From Planctomycetota bacterium (GTDB taxonomy: Bacteria > Planctomycetota > JAJSAM01 > JAJVHW01): a stretch of DNA of 64,000 nucleotides. Numbering within the stretch: position 1 is the stretch's first letter; each line of letters begins with the position of its first letter. The DNA lies in NCBI GenBank assembly GCA_024280885.1, contig JAJRPF010000048.1, positions 434,001 through 498,000 on the forward strand. The letters run 5' to 3'. Both the position numbers and the translations under genes were made by a program. Positions 8,496 to 15,811 of the stretch are shown here, in pieces. The notes under the pieces were generated by a model, which worked only from the letters and a program-made list of their open reading frames with translations, searched no databases and was not told where the DNA came from.

Positions 8496-8497
8496 AG

Positions 8498-10717
8498 ATG
8501 CCGCGGAAGGTCACCTACACGGTCGGTCAGGCGGGCGGCCCGACGCGTGAGATCAGCGTGAATGTTCACGATCTCGACGTCGATCCGTGGGGCGTGGACG
8601 CGAAGCTGCGCGTCGTTGGTACCGAGGTCCCGCGCCTCGACGCAGCGGTGAAGGCGTCCGGCCGAGCCAAATACACCTACGACATGAACCGACCGGGTAT
8701 GGCGTACAGCCGTCTGCTGCGCTGCTTCCACGCGCACGCCGTCGTGACCAGCGTGGACACGAGCGCCGCCGCGAAGATGCCGGGCGTACTCGGCGTGACC
8801 ACGCTTCTCGACGTGGGCGGACGCATCACGTTCGCGGGGAAGGGCGTCGTCGCCGTGTGCGCGGAGACCGAGGAACAACTCGACGATGCGTTGCACGCCA
8901 TCGAGGTTGCGTACGACGTCCGTCCCGGCGCGGTGACGACCGACGACGGCCGAGCCGAGGGCGCGGAGCGCGTGGACGAACGCCGCGACAACGCGGTCGT
9001 GGGGCGCCGCGGGCGCCAGGAACGCGGCGATCCCGATGCGGCCCTGGCCGCGGCCGCCGCGCAGGTTTCGGCTACATTCCGCACACAGGTCCAGACGCAC
9101 TCCGCCCTCGAGACCCACGGCTGTGTCGTCGAGCCAACTGGTGACGGCGAGTACACGGTCTGGGCGTCCACGCAGGGCACGGGGTCGTTCCGCGGCACGA
9201 TGGCGCGGGCTCTGGGAATTGGTGCGGACAAGGTCCGCGTGATCACTGAGCACATGGGCGGCGGCTTCGGCGCGAAGCTCGGCGGCGTCGATGAATGGGA
9301 TCGCGCTGCCGCGTTCTTCGCGCGGGATCTCGGGCGCCCGGTGAAGGCGATGCTCGATCGTCGCGCGGAGCACCTGGTCGCCGGAAATCGTCCCGACTCC
9401 ATTCAGGAGATGACGCTCGCCGCGAACGCCGAGGGCGAGATCACGGCGCTCGTGGGAACGACACACGGGACGGCGGGAAACGGCGGCGGTGGTGCCGGCG
9501 CGGCCAATACGCGTATCTATCGCATTCCCAACCTGCGGATGACGCAGACCACTGTGTCGACGTTCGCTGGACGGGCGCGGGCGTTTCGAGCACCGGGGCA
9601 CCCCCAGGGCATCTTCGCCCTGGACGGCAGCGTCGATGCGCTGGCTGAGAAGATGCAGATCGACCCGCTCGCATTCCGGCTGAAGAACGATCCGCATCCG
9701 CTGCGGCAGGTGCAATGGCGCGTCGGGGCCGAGCGCATCGAATGGGAGCGGTTGCGCCGAGAGTATCCCGGAGATGGAACTGTCAAGCGCGGAGTCGGCT
9801 GCGCCGCGGCGATCTGGTTCCAGCGTGGGCGCGGCAACTACGTCGTCAACTTGCAGGTTGCTCGCGACGGCTCGGTCATCGTCTCCAATGCCGTCCAGGA
9901 TATCGGTACCGGAACCCGCACCGTCCTGGCGATGCTCGTCGCGGAGGAACTCGGTCTTACTCCGGAGCGCATCACGGTGCGTATCGGTGACACGAACTTC
10001 CCGGCCGGTCCAGGGAGTGGCGGCAGCACGACGGCGCCGTCGATCGGGCCCGCCGCGCGCGAAGCCGGGTATCACGCGCGACTCGCCCTGGCGGCGCTCC
10101 TCGCAGAGTCGTGGGAGTGCGAGCCAGACAAGATCGACTGGAGCGGGACGACGTTCTCCGGCCCCGGCGGCAAGAACTCGACCTTCGACGAGGCGTGCAA
10201 GTTGATCGGTCCCGAGGGACTCGCCGTCAGTGGGCAGCGGCGCCCGAACTACAAGCAGGGCTTCAGCGGCGAGACGGCCGGTTGTCAATTCGCCGAGGTC
10301 GAGGTCGATACCGAGACGGGCGTCATTCGTGTGCTGCGTATCGTCGCGGTTCACGACGCCGGGCGCATCGTCGACCCGCTCACCGCGCGATCGCAGGTGG
10401 TCGGCGGCGTCATCCAGGGCGTGTCGTATGCCCTTCACGAGGATCGGCGCATGGACCGCAACCTGGGCGATATGGTCAACCCGACGCTCGACACGTATCG
10501 CATCCTCGGGATCGCGGACTGTCCGAAGATCGATTGTCTGCTCACGTCGATCGACAGCGGGTTCAACAACGCGGGCATGATGGGACTCGGTGAACCCGTG
10601 ACCGTGCCGACGGCGGGTGCTGTGGCGAATGCCGTCTCGCACGCGCTCGGCGTGCGCATGACGGAGTTGCCGATCACTCCCGCGCGCGTGCTCGCGGCGC
10701 TTGGAGGTGCGCGATGA
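8498..10717 (+). CDS. Xanthine dehydrogenase-family molybdopterin-binding subunit
   Basis: Catalytic large subunit (739 residues) of a molybdenum hydroxylase, which hydroxylates aromatic heterocycles or oxidises aldehydes. Recognisable segments include the N-terminal KASGRAKYTYD, the cofactor-region motifs TQGTGSFRGTMA and GGGFGAKLGG, the Phe/Arg-rich FAGRARAFRAPGH, and the C-terminal GLGEPVTVPTAGAVANAV with the conserved active-site Glu. It has no signal peptide, so it presumably rides out with the Tat signal of the Fe-S subunit. The substrate cannot be assigned. The stop overlaps the FAD subunit start by four bases. No XdhC-like maturation factor is in the window. Confidence 0.92.
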   Translation: MPRKVTYTVGQAGGPTREISVNVHDLDVDPWGVDAKLRVVGTEVPRLDAAVKASGRAKYTYDMNRPGMAYSRLLRCFHAHAVVTSVDTSAAAKMPGVLGVTTLLDVGGRITFAGKGVVAVCAETEEQLDDALHAIEVAYDVRPGAVTTDDGRAEGAERVDERRDNAVVGRRGRQERGDPDAALAAAAAQVSATFRTQVQTHSALETHGCVVEPTGDGEYTVWASTQGTGSFRGTMARALGIGADKVRVITEHMGGGFGAKLGGVDEWDRAAAFFARDLGRPVKAMLDRRAEHLVAGNRPDSIQEMTLAANAEGEITALVGTTHGTAGNGGGGAGAANTRIYRIPNLRMTQTTVSTFAGRARAFRAPGHPQGIFALDGSVDALAEKMQIDPLAFRLKNDPHPLRQVQWRVGAERIEWERLRREYPGDGTVKRGVGCAAAIWFQRGRGNYVVNLQVARDGSVIVSNAVQDIGTGTRTVLAMLVAEELGLTPERITVRIGDTNFPAGPGSGGSTTAPSIGPAAREAGYHARLALAALLAESWECEPDKIDWSGTTFSGPGGKNSTFDEACKLIGPEGLAVSGQRRPNYKQGFSGETAGCQFAEVEVDTETGVIRVLRIVAVHDAGRIVDPLTARSQVVGGVIQGVSYALHEDRRMDRNLGDMVNPTLDTYRILGIADCPKIDCLLTSIDSGFNNAGMMGLGEPVTVPTAGAVANAVSHALGVRMTELPITPARVLAALGGAR

Positions 10718-11706
10718 AGGCATTTCGCTACGTCCGTCCTGCGTCGGTTGCCGCGGCGTCGGAACTCGCCCGCGGCGGCGCGACTGTCAAGGCCGGTGGG
10801 TCCGACCTCCTGGATCGCATGAAGGAGCGCATCGCGACGCCCGACGATGTGGTCGCGCTCAACGAGACCCCCGCCGATCCGACACTCCACTCCATCGTGA
10901 AGGACGGCGATGTTCTCCGTGTGGGCGCGCTCGTCACGCTGGCCGAGATCGCTGCGTCGAAGGAGATCGGCGCGCTCTATCCCGCGCTTGCCGAGGCGTC
11001 GACGCAGGCCGCGAGTCCACAGGTACGGCACCGCGCGACGCTCGGCGGCAACCTCGCCCAGCACACGCGCTGCGGCTACTACCGTCTCGCGTCGTTCCCG
11101 TGCTGGAAACGCGGTGATGACGCGTGTCCCGTGCTCGCGGACGGAGCCGTGCAGGACGAGGCCGGGATCTTCGGCAACGACTCGTGTGCGTCGGCCCATC
11201 CAGCGAGCCTGCCGCCCGTGCTGGGGGCGATCGGGGCGCGGGTCGTCATCGCGCAGGGCGAGAAACTCGAGGAGCGTCCGTTCGATGCGCTCTGGCGCGC
11301 TCCCGAACAAGGTGTCGAGGCCGATGTCGCGTTGGCGCCGGGCGATATCATCGCGGCCGTCGTGCTCCCGAAACCCGCAACGGGACGCACGGTCGCGTAC
11401 GAAGATGTGCGCCAGAAGGCAGCGTTCGACTGGGCGCTCGCATCGTGCGCGGTCGGTGTGACGATCGTCGCTGGCAAGATCACCGAGGCTTCCATCTGGC
11501 TCGGCTCTGTCGCGCCGACTCCGCATCGCGCGGCGGCGGCCGAGAAGGCGCTCGTCGGTGCGACGCTGAGCGATGGTGCCATCCAGAAAGCCGCGGACGC
11601 CGCAGTCGCAGATGCGACTCCGCTCGCCGGGAACCGCTACAAGGTGGACCTCGTGAAGGTCGTCGTGCGACGTGCGCTCCTGCGCGCCGCCGGGAGGGAT
11701 CGATGA
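10714..11706 (+). CDS. Xanthine dehydrogenase-family FAD-binding subunit
   Basis: Medium subunit (330 residues) that passes electrons from the Fe-S clusters to FAD. The N-terminal FAD-binding region is visible (GGATVKAGGSDLLDRMKE), followed by the RHRATLGGNLAQHTRC motif and the C-terminal CO-dehydrogenase flavoprotein domain from about residue 220. It overlaps the Mo subunit (ATGA at 10714-10717) and is overlapped in the same way by the small gene after it, so all four are one transcription unit. Order Fe-S / Mo / FAD. Confidence 0.92.
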   Translation: MKAFRYVRPASVAAASELARGGATVKAGGSDLLDRMKERIATPDDVVALNETPADPTLHSIVKDGDVLRVGALVTLAEIAASKEIGALYPALAEASTQAASPQVRHRATLGGNLAQHTRCGYYRLASFPCWKRGDDACPVLADGAVQDEAGIFGNDSCASAHPASLPPVLGAIGARVVIAQGEKLEERPFDALWRAPEQGVEADVALAPGDIIAAVVLPKPATGRTVAYEDVRQKAAFDWALASCAVGVTIVAGKITEASIWLGSVAPTPHRAAAAEKALVGATLSDGAIQKAADAAVADATPLAGNRYKVDLVKVVVRRALLRAAGRDR

Positions 11707-11933
11707 ACTACCGGAGTCGCCTGCGACAGATCCTGAAGGTGCGCTGCGTGCATCTCTCGACGAAGGAGGCGGTGCAACCGCTCCCCGATCCCGACGAGGT
11801 CGAGAACGTGCACGATACGGCCGTCTTCTGGTGCGCACGGACAACCGAGGCACTCGGCCCGGACGGGTCCTCCGCCGAGCCGGGCATCTGCGACGGCCCC
11901 GGCCGCGCGTGCTACGAACCGAGGGCCGTATAG
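11703..11933 (+). CDS. Small Cys-containing protein at the end of the Mo-hydroxylase operon
   Basis: A 76-residue protein with four Cys (VRCVHL, FWCART, GICDGP, RACYE) and a conserved-looking ending GPDGSSAEPGICDGPGRACY. No known domain is recognised. It begins within the ATGA overlap with the FAD subunit gene, so it is very probably translated together with the complex. The Cys pattern suggests metal binding or an electron-transfer or assembly role. That is inference only. Confidence 0.6.
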   Translation: MNYRSRLRQILKVRCVHLSTKEAVQPLPDPDEVENVHDTAVFWCARTTEALGPDGSSAEPGICDGPGRACYEPRAV

Positions 11934-11965
11934 ATGAGGGCCGTATCGATGAGGATTGAATAGAT
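11921..11965 (+). repeat. Three 15-bp tandem repeats ending at a start codon
   Basis: Consecutive 15-mers at 11921, 11936 and 11951 follow the pattern GAGG-CCGTAT-GAT, with the third diverged. The first runs through the stop of the small Cys protein and the third ends inside the ATG (11964) of the next gene. Each carries a GAGG that could act as a ribosome-binding site. Confidence 0.7.
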
Positions 11966-12947
11966 GCGAGCACTCATTGCGAACGGCCACGGCGGCGCCG
12001 AAGTTCTGGAATTGCGCGCGGATCACCCGGACCCCGTACCGGAGGCGCATGACCTGCTCATCGAGGTCCACGCCTGTGCGCTCAATCCGGTCGATACGAA
12101 AATCCGGATGGGCGCGCTGGGCGAGCGCGAGGCGCCCTTCGTACTCGGCTTCGATGTCTCGGGAGTCGTTCGTGCGCTGGGGTCGGACGTGACGGATTTC
12201 GACGTTGGTGACGAAGTCTACGCCGCCCTCAGCTTGATCCGTGATGGCGCGTGCGCCGACCTCGTGTGCGTGGACGCACGTCTCGCGGCACGCAAGCCGC
12301 GGCGGATCGATCACGTCCACGCGGCCGCGCTTCCGCTCGTCACGCTGACTGCGTGGGAGGCGCTCTTCGATCGCTGCCGACTCGGTACCGACGAGGTCGC
12401 GCTGATCCATGCGGGCGCAGGCGGCGTCGGTCACGTCGCGCTCCAACTTGCCAAGCAACGGGGCGCTCGCGTGCTGACGACGGCCGGACGACCGGAGACA
12501 CAGGCGCTCTGTCGCAAGTTCGGCGCGGACGTCGTGATCGACTACCGCGAGAGTGACTTCGTCGCCGCCGTCATGGAGGAGACGCAGGGTCTCGGTTGCG
12601 CGGTTGTCTTCGACACGGTCGGCGGCGACGTCTTCGATCGCTCGCTGGATTGCGTCGCCGTGAACGGGCGCATGGCGACGATCGTCTTCAACGAGAGCAC
12701 CAGCATCACGCCGAAGCTCTTCGCGAAGAGCGCGACCCTCCATTTCGAGTTCATGGGCGTCCCGGGCATTCACGGTGTCGGGCGTGACCGCCACGCCGAA
12801 ATCCTGCGTCTCGCCGCGGAGTTTGCGGACATGGAGACCCTGCGCCCGCACGTCGGTCGCGTCATCTCGCTCGACGAGGTCGCGGCCGCGCACGCCGACC
12901 TCGAGGCGGGGCGCTCCATCGGGAAGACGGTGGTCCAACTCAGGTAG
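11964..12947 (+). CDS. Medium-chain dehydrogenase/reductase, quinone oxidoreductase-like
   Basis: A 327-residue NAD(P)H-dependent oxidoreductase of the zinc-independent MDR group (quinone oxidoreductase-like). It has the GroES-like N-terminal half (HACALNPVDTKIRMG, GFDVSGVV) and a Rossmann nucleotide-binding motif, HAGAGGVGHVALQLAKQ, near residue 150. The structural zinc Cys cluster of alcohol dehydrogenases is absent. It follows the molybdenum hydroxylase genes on the same strand after 30 bases of short repeats and may be co-transcribed. Confidence 0.85.
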   Translation: MRALIANGHGGAEVLELRADHPDPVPEAHDLLIEVHACALNPVDTKIRMGALGEREAPFVLGFDVSGVVRALGSDVTDFDVGDEVYAALSLIRDGACADLVCVDARLAARKPRRIDHVHAAALPLVTLTAWEALFDRCRLGTDEVALIHAGAGGVGHVALQLAKQRGARVLTTAGRPETQALCRKFGADVVIDYRESDFVAAVMEETQGLGCAVVFDTVGGDVFDRSLDCVAVNGRMATIVFNESTSITPKLFAKSATLHFEFMGVPGIHGVGRDRHAEILRLAAEFADMETLRPHVGRVISLDEVAAAHADLEAGRSIGKTVVQLR

Positions 12948-12995
12948 CGCAGCGCGCCGTGTTGCGGCGTCCGTCGATCGCAGTAGCCTGCACGC

Positions 12996-13724
12996 ATGCC
13001 CGCAACTCAAAGCCCCGGAACCGCCCGCGTACCCACCATCGTCGCCATGGGCGGCGGTGGCTTCTCGATGGAGCCGGGCAACCCGCTCCTGGATGATTTC
13101 ATTCTCTCGCTGACAGGCGTCGAGCGTCCCAAGCTCTGTCTGCTGCCGACGGCTTCGGGCGACGCGGCCCGTCTGATCTCGAGCTTCCACACGGCGTTCC
13201 AGGATCGGCCCGTGGACGCACGACACGTCGCCCTCTTTGGCGCGCCGCGCACGGATCTACGCGAGTACCTGCTGGCGCAGGACGTTATCTATGTGGGTGG
13301 CGGGAACACCGCGAACATGCTGGCGATCTGGCGCGTCCACGGAGTGGATCTCATCCTACGCGAGGCCTGGGAGGCGGGCGTCGTCCTCGCCGGACTCAGC
13401 GCGGGGATGATCTGCTGGTTCGAGGCGGGCGTGACCGATTCGTTCGGGCCCCTGGCACCGCTGCGCGACGGGCTCGGATTCTTGCCCGGGAGCGCCTGCC
13501 CGCATTTCGACGGCGAGGCCAAGCGCCGTCCCGCCTACCACATGTTCGTTCGCGACGGCTTCCCACCGGGCTTCGCAGCAGACGACGGCGCGGCGCTCGT
13601 ATTCCGCGGCGCGGAGCTTCCCGCCGCGGTGTCGTCGCGCCCGAACGCGGGTTGCTATCGTGTGGCACTACGCGGCGCCGACGTGGCCGAGGTCCCGATC
13701 ACGACCAGCTATCTCGGCGCGTAG
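12996..13724 (+). CDS. Peptidase S51 (dipeptidase E/cyanophycinase-like)
   Basis: A 242-residue protein of the peptidase E family, cytoplasmic serine peptidases with a class I glutamine-amidotransferase-like fold. The nucleophile elbow is GLSAGM, about residue 132. Upstream is the typical YVGGGNTANML segment, and the N-terminus starts with VAMGGGGFS as in this family. A His near CPHFDGEAKRRPAY may be the catalytic base. No signal peptide. The substrate (Asp-X dipeptides or another small peptide) is not determined. Confidence 0.8.
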   Translation: MPATQSPGTARVPTIVAMGGGGFSMEPGNPLLDDFILSLTGVERPKLCLLPTASGDAARLISSFHTAFQDRPVDARHVALFGAPRTDLREYLLAQDVIYVGGGNTANMLAIWRVHGVDLILREAWEAGVVLAGLSAGMICWFEAGVTDSFGPLAPLRDGLGFLPGSACPHFDGEAKRRPAYHMFVRDGFPPGFAADDGAALVFRGAELPAAVSSRPNAGCYRVALRGADVAEVPITTSYLGA

Positions 13725-13775
13725 TACGGCGCCAGCCAGTAGTACGACGCCGGGCAGTGTACGACGCCGGGCAGT
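13723..13775 (+). repeat. Three ~18-bp direct repeats
   Basis: Copies at 13723-13740, 13741-13758 and 13759-13775 share GTACG-CGCC-G-CAGT. The last two are identical over 17 bases and the first is diverged. They begin in the stop codon of the S51 peptidase and end about 30 bases before the next start. Confidence 0.7.
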
Positions 13776-13804
13776 TGTAGAGTGTCAGTGGTAGAGTGCC
13801 CGCC

Positions 13805-14062
13805 ATGGATGGCTGGCCGGACCCCGAGATCGATTACCCCTGCACGTGGTCGTACAAATTGGTGGGTGCTGACGAGCAGGCGATCCGCATCGCGATCGCA
13901 GAGATCGTGGCGGACCGCGAACACGACGTCTCGCTCTCGCGCGCGAGTCGAACCGGCAAGTACGTCTCGCTGAAGGTCCAAGTCGTCGTCGGCGATCACG
14001 ACGAACGGCGCGGGCTCGCCAATGGCTTCCACGAGCACCCCGCCGTCAGATTCGTTCTCTGA
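13805..14062 (+). CDS. DUF493 (YbeD-like) small protein
   Basis: An 85-residue protein resembling DUF493/YbeD, a small ACT-like fold of uncertain regulatory role. Typical features are the early IDYPCTWSYKLVG, the SRTGKYVSLKVQV strand pair and the short C-terminus. The ATG at 13805 is preferred to the GTG nine bases upstream because it leads directly into the conserved region. It converges on the FKBP gene with about 45 bases between stops. Confidence 0.7.
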   Translation: MDGWPDPEIDYPCTWSYKLVGADEQAIRIAIAEIVADREHDVSLSRASRTGKYVSLKVQVVVGDHDERRGLANGFHEHPAVRFVL

Positions 14063-14106
14063 TCGCTGCGCCGACGTGGTTCGCCCGGATATTCGAACTA
14101 CGCGGG

Positions 14107-14586
14107 CTACTCGACCGAGACGATCTCGACCTCGAATTCGAGCACCGAATTCGCCGGGACCTTCGGGCCGGCCTTGTCGCCGAAGCCGAGTTCCGCCGGG
14201 ATCGTCAGCTTCCAGTGGTCGCCCTCGCGCATCTTGATCAGCGCCGCGTCGACACCAGGCAGGACCTTCCCGACGCCCGCTCCGACCTCCTTCGGCTGCT
14301 TGCCGCGCGACGTGTCGTAGGGCTCCTTGCCCACGGCGTTGCCGGTGTAGTGCATCGTCAACATGCCCCCGTAGACGACCATCTTGCCGGTGCCGGCCTT
14401 CAGGACCTCCACCTGGACAGGTGGGAAACCGGCGCTCATGTAGTCGACCGTGAACTTCGAGCCGGCGGGCTGTGCGGGCGGGCCCGCGGGGGTCGGGGCC
14501 GCCACCGGAGCGGATCCGCCGCTGTCGCAGGCGGTCGTGAGTGTGCATGCCAAGACAAGAGCCAGAATCGCTGTCAGATGTCGCAT
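14107..14586 (-). CDS. FKBP-type peptidyl-prolyl isomerase, lipoprotein
   Basis: Envelope-located prolyl isomerase of 159 residues. It begins with a lipoprotein signal (MRHLTAILALVLACTLTTAC) and then a Ser/Ala/Pro-rich linker. The FKBP core is clear: LKAGTGKMVVYGGMLTMHYTG, a later KVLPGVDAALIKMREGDHWKLTIPAELGFG, and the end motif LEFEVEIVSVE. The chosen ATG has AGGGAG just upstream. A longer frame to 14670 would put the signal peptide internal. It acts as a folding helper for exported proteins. Confidence 0.93.
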   Translation of the reverse strand: MRHLTAILALVLACTLTTACDSGGSAPVAAPTPAGPPAQPAGSKFTVDYMSAGFPPVQVEVLKAGTGKMVVYGGMLTMHYTGNAVGKEPYDTSRGKQPKEVGAGVGKVLPGVDAALIKMREGDHWKLTIPAELGFGDKAGPKVPANSVLEFEVEIVSVE

Positions 14587-14709
14587 CGAGAACTCCCTTC
14601 CGACCATTTGCAGCGGTCGAGGCAGAGAGGGTAGCGCGGCAGGGCAGCGAATGCCCGTGACCGGACTCACGCCGGGATTCTGGAGGTCGGCGACGGCTGG
14701 CTGCGCGGG

Positions 14710-15753
14710 CTACTTCGTGCGCAGCTGATCCCCGAGGAACTCCGCGAGATGTCGCGCGACGGCTGCGGGATTGCTCTCGTGAGGGTAGTGGCCGCTGCCC
14801 CCGATCACGACGAGCCGGGCGTTTGGGATCGCGCGCTCGAACTGCCGGGCGAAGCGCTCGACTCCGTACGCCTTGTCGCTCTCGCCCCACAGGAGCAGCG
14901 TGGGCTGCGTGAGCCGCGAAAGGTCCGGCGACCGCGTCCCATTCTCGTCGCGGGCCAGGTCGACCATGGCCTCCCAGTTGTCGGAGTTGTTGCAGATCTC
15001 GAAGATCTCGTCGATCTGGTCGGACGAGACGCCGGCGGGGAAATGCGGCCCGAGGGCCATCTCGATGCGGTCGCGCGAGTTGAACGCGTACCCGATGTAG
15101 GCGAGCGACATCTCGCGCATTGCCTCCTCTTCGGGCAACCACTCGTCGTCGTTCCGCGGGAAGCCGGACGTGTCGAGAAGCACGACAGCGCCGATGCGCT
15201 CCGGCTGGTCGAGCGCCGCGCGCCAGACGAACTCGCCACCGTAGGAGTTGCCCACGACGACGGCGTCGCGCGCGTCGATACGCGCGAGGAAGGCCGCGAT
15301 CCAGTCGGCGCAGCCTTGGAACGTGTAGGGCGCCGCCTCCGTGCGGGTGATGCCGTGCCCGACGATGTCGAGAGCGTAGATCGCGCGCTCCGGCAGGGTT
15401 TCGACGAGTCCCGGGAAGTCGCCCTCGCCGAAGACGAGCGGTGACCATGTGAAGAGCGACGACGGCGTGCCGTGGATCAGGACGATCGGGGGCACGCTCC
15501 TCGCCGAGTGGACGCGTGGCGCGACATGCAGATACGTCACCTCGGCCTCGATCACGCGATCCCCGATGCGCGCGCTGATTGTCTCGCGCACGAGCCCGTG
15601 CGCCCGTATCCGCTCGTTCTTCGGGAGCGCCAGGAGTGCCGACTCGATCTCATCCTTGTCCGTGGACACGCATGCCGAGAGCCCGAGGAAGGCGGCGATC
15701 GCGACCAGCGCCGAGGCCACCGTCACGACCAATGAGCGTTTCGTGCGTCCCAT
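14710..15753 (-). CDS. Alpha/beta hydrolase, lipoprotein
   Basis: A 347-residue alpha/beta-hydrolase-fold protein anchored as a lipoprotein (signal ending LGLSAC, Cys28). The oxyanion-region HGTPSS is at about 94, the nucleophile is Ser170 in GNSYGG, a nearby acid sits in LLDTSG, and the likely catalytic His is in GGSGHYPHES near the C-terminus. The sequence resembles haloalkane dehalogenase/epoxide hydrolase-like family members, but the substrate is not predictable. The start ATG follows a very strong GGAGGAGG site. It is divergent from the large secreted protein at 15812. Confidence 0.88.
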   Translation of the reverse strand: MGRTKRSLVVTVASALVAIAAFLGLSACVSTDKDEIESALLALPKNERIRAHGLVRETISARIGDRVIEAEVTYLHVAPRVHSARSVPPIVLIHGTPSSLFTWSPLVFGEGDFPGLVETLPERAIYALDIVGHGITRTEAAPYTFQGCADWIAAFLARIDARDAVVVGNSYGGEFVWRAALDQPERIGAVVLLDTSGFPRNDDEWLPEEEAMREMSLAYIGYAFNSRDRIEMALGPHFPAGVSSDQIDEIFEICNNSDNWEAMVDLARDENGTRSPDLSRLTQPTLLLWGESDKAYGVERFARQFERAIPNARLVVIGGSGHYPHESNPAAVARHLAEFLGDQLRTK

Positions 15754-15811
15754 CGAAGCTCCTCCTCCGTCCACAAGCGCCGCGCGGCGGCGACTGTCAT
15801 ACAATCATCGC

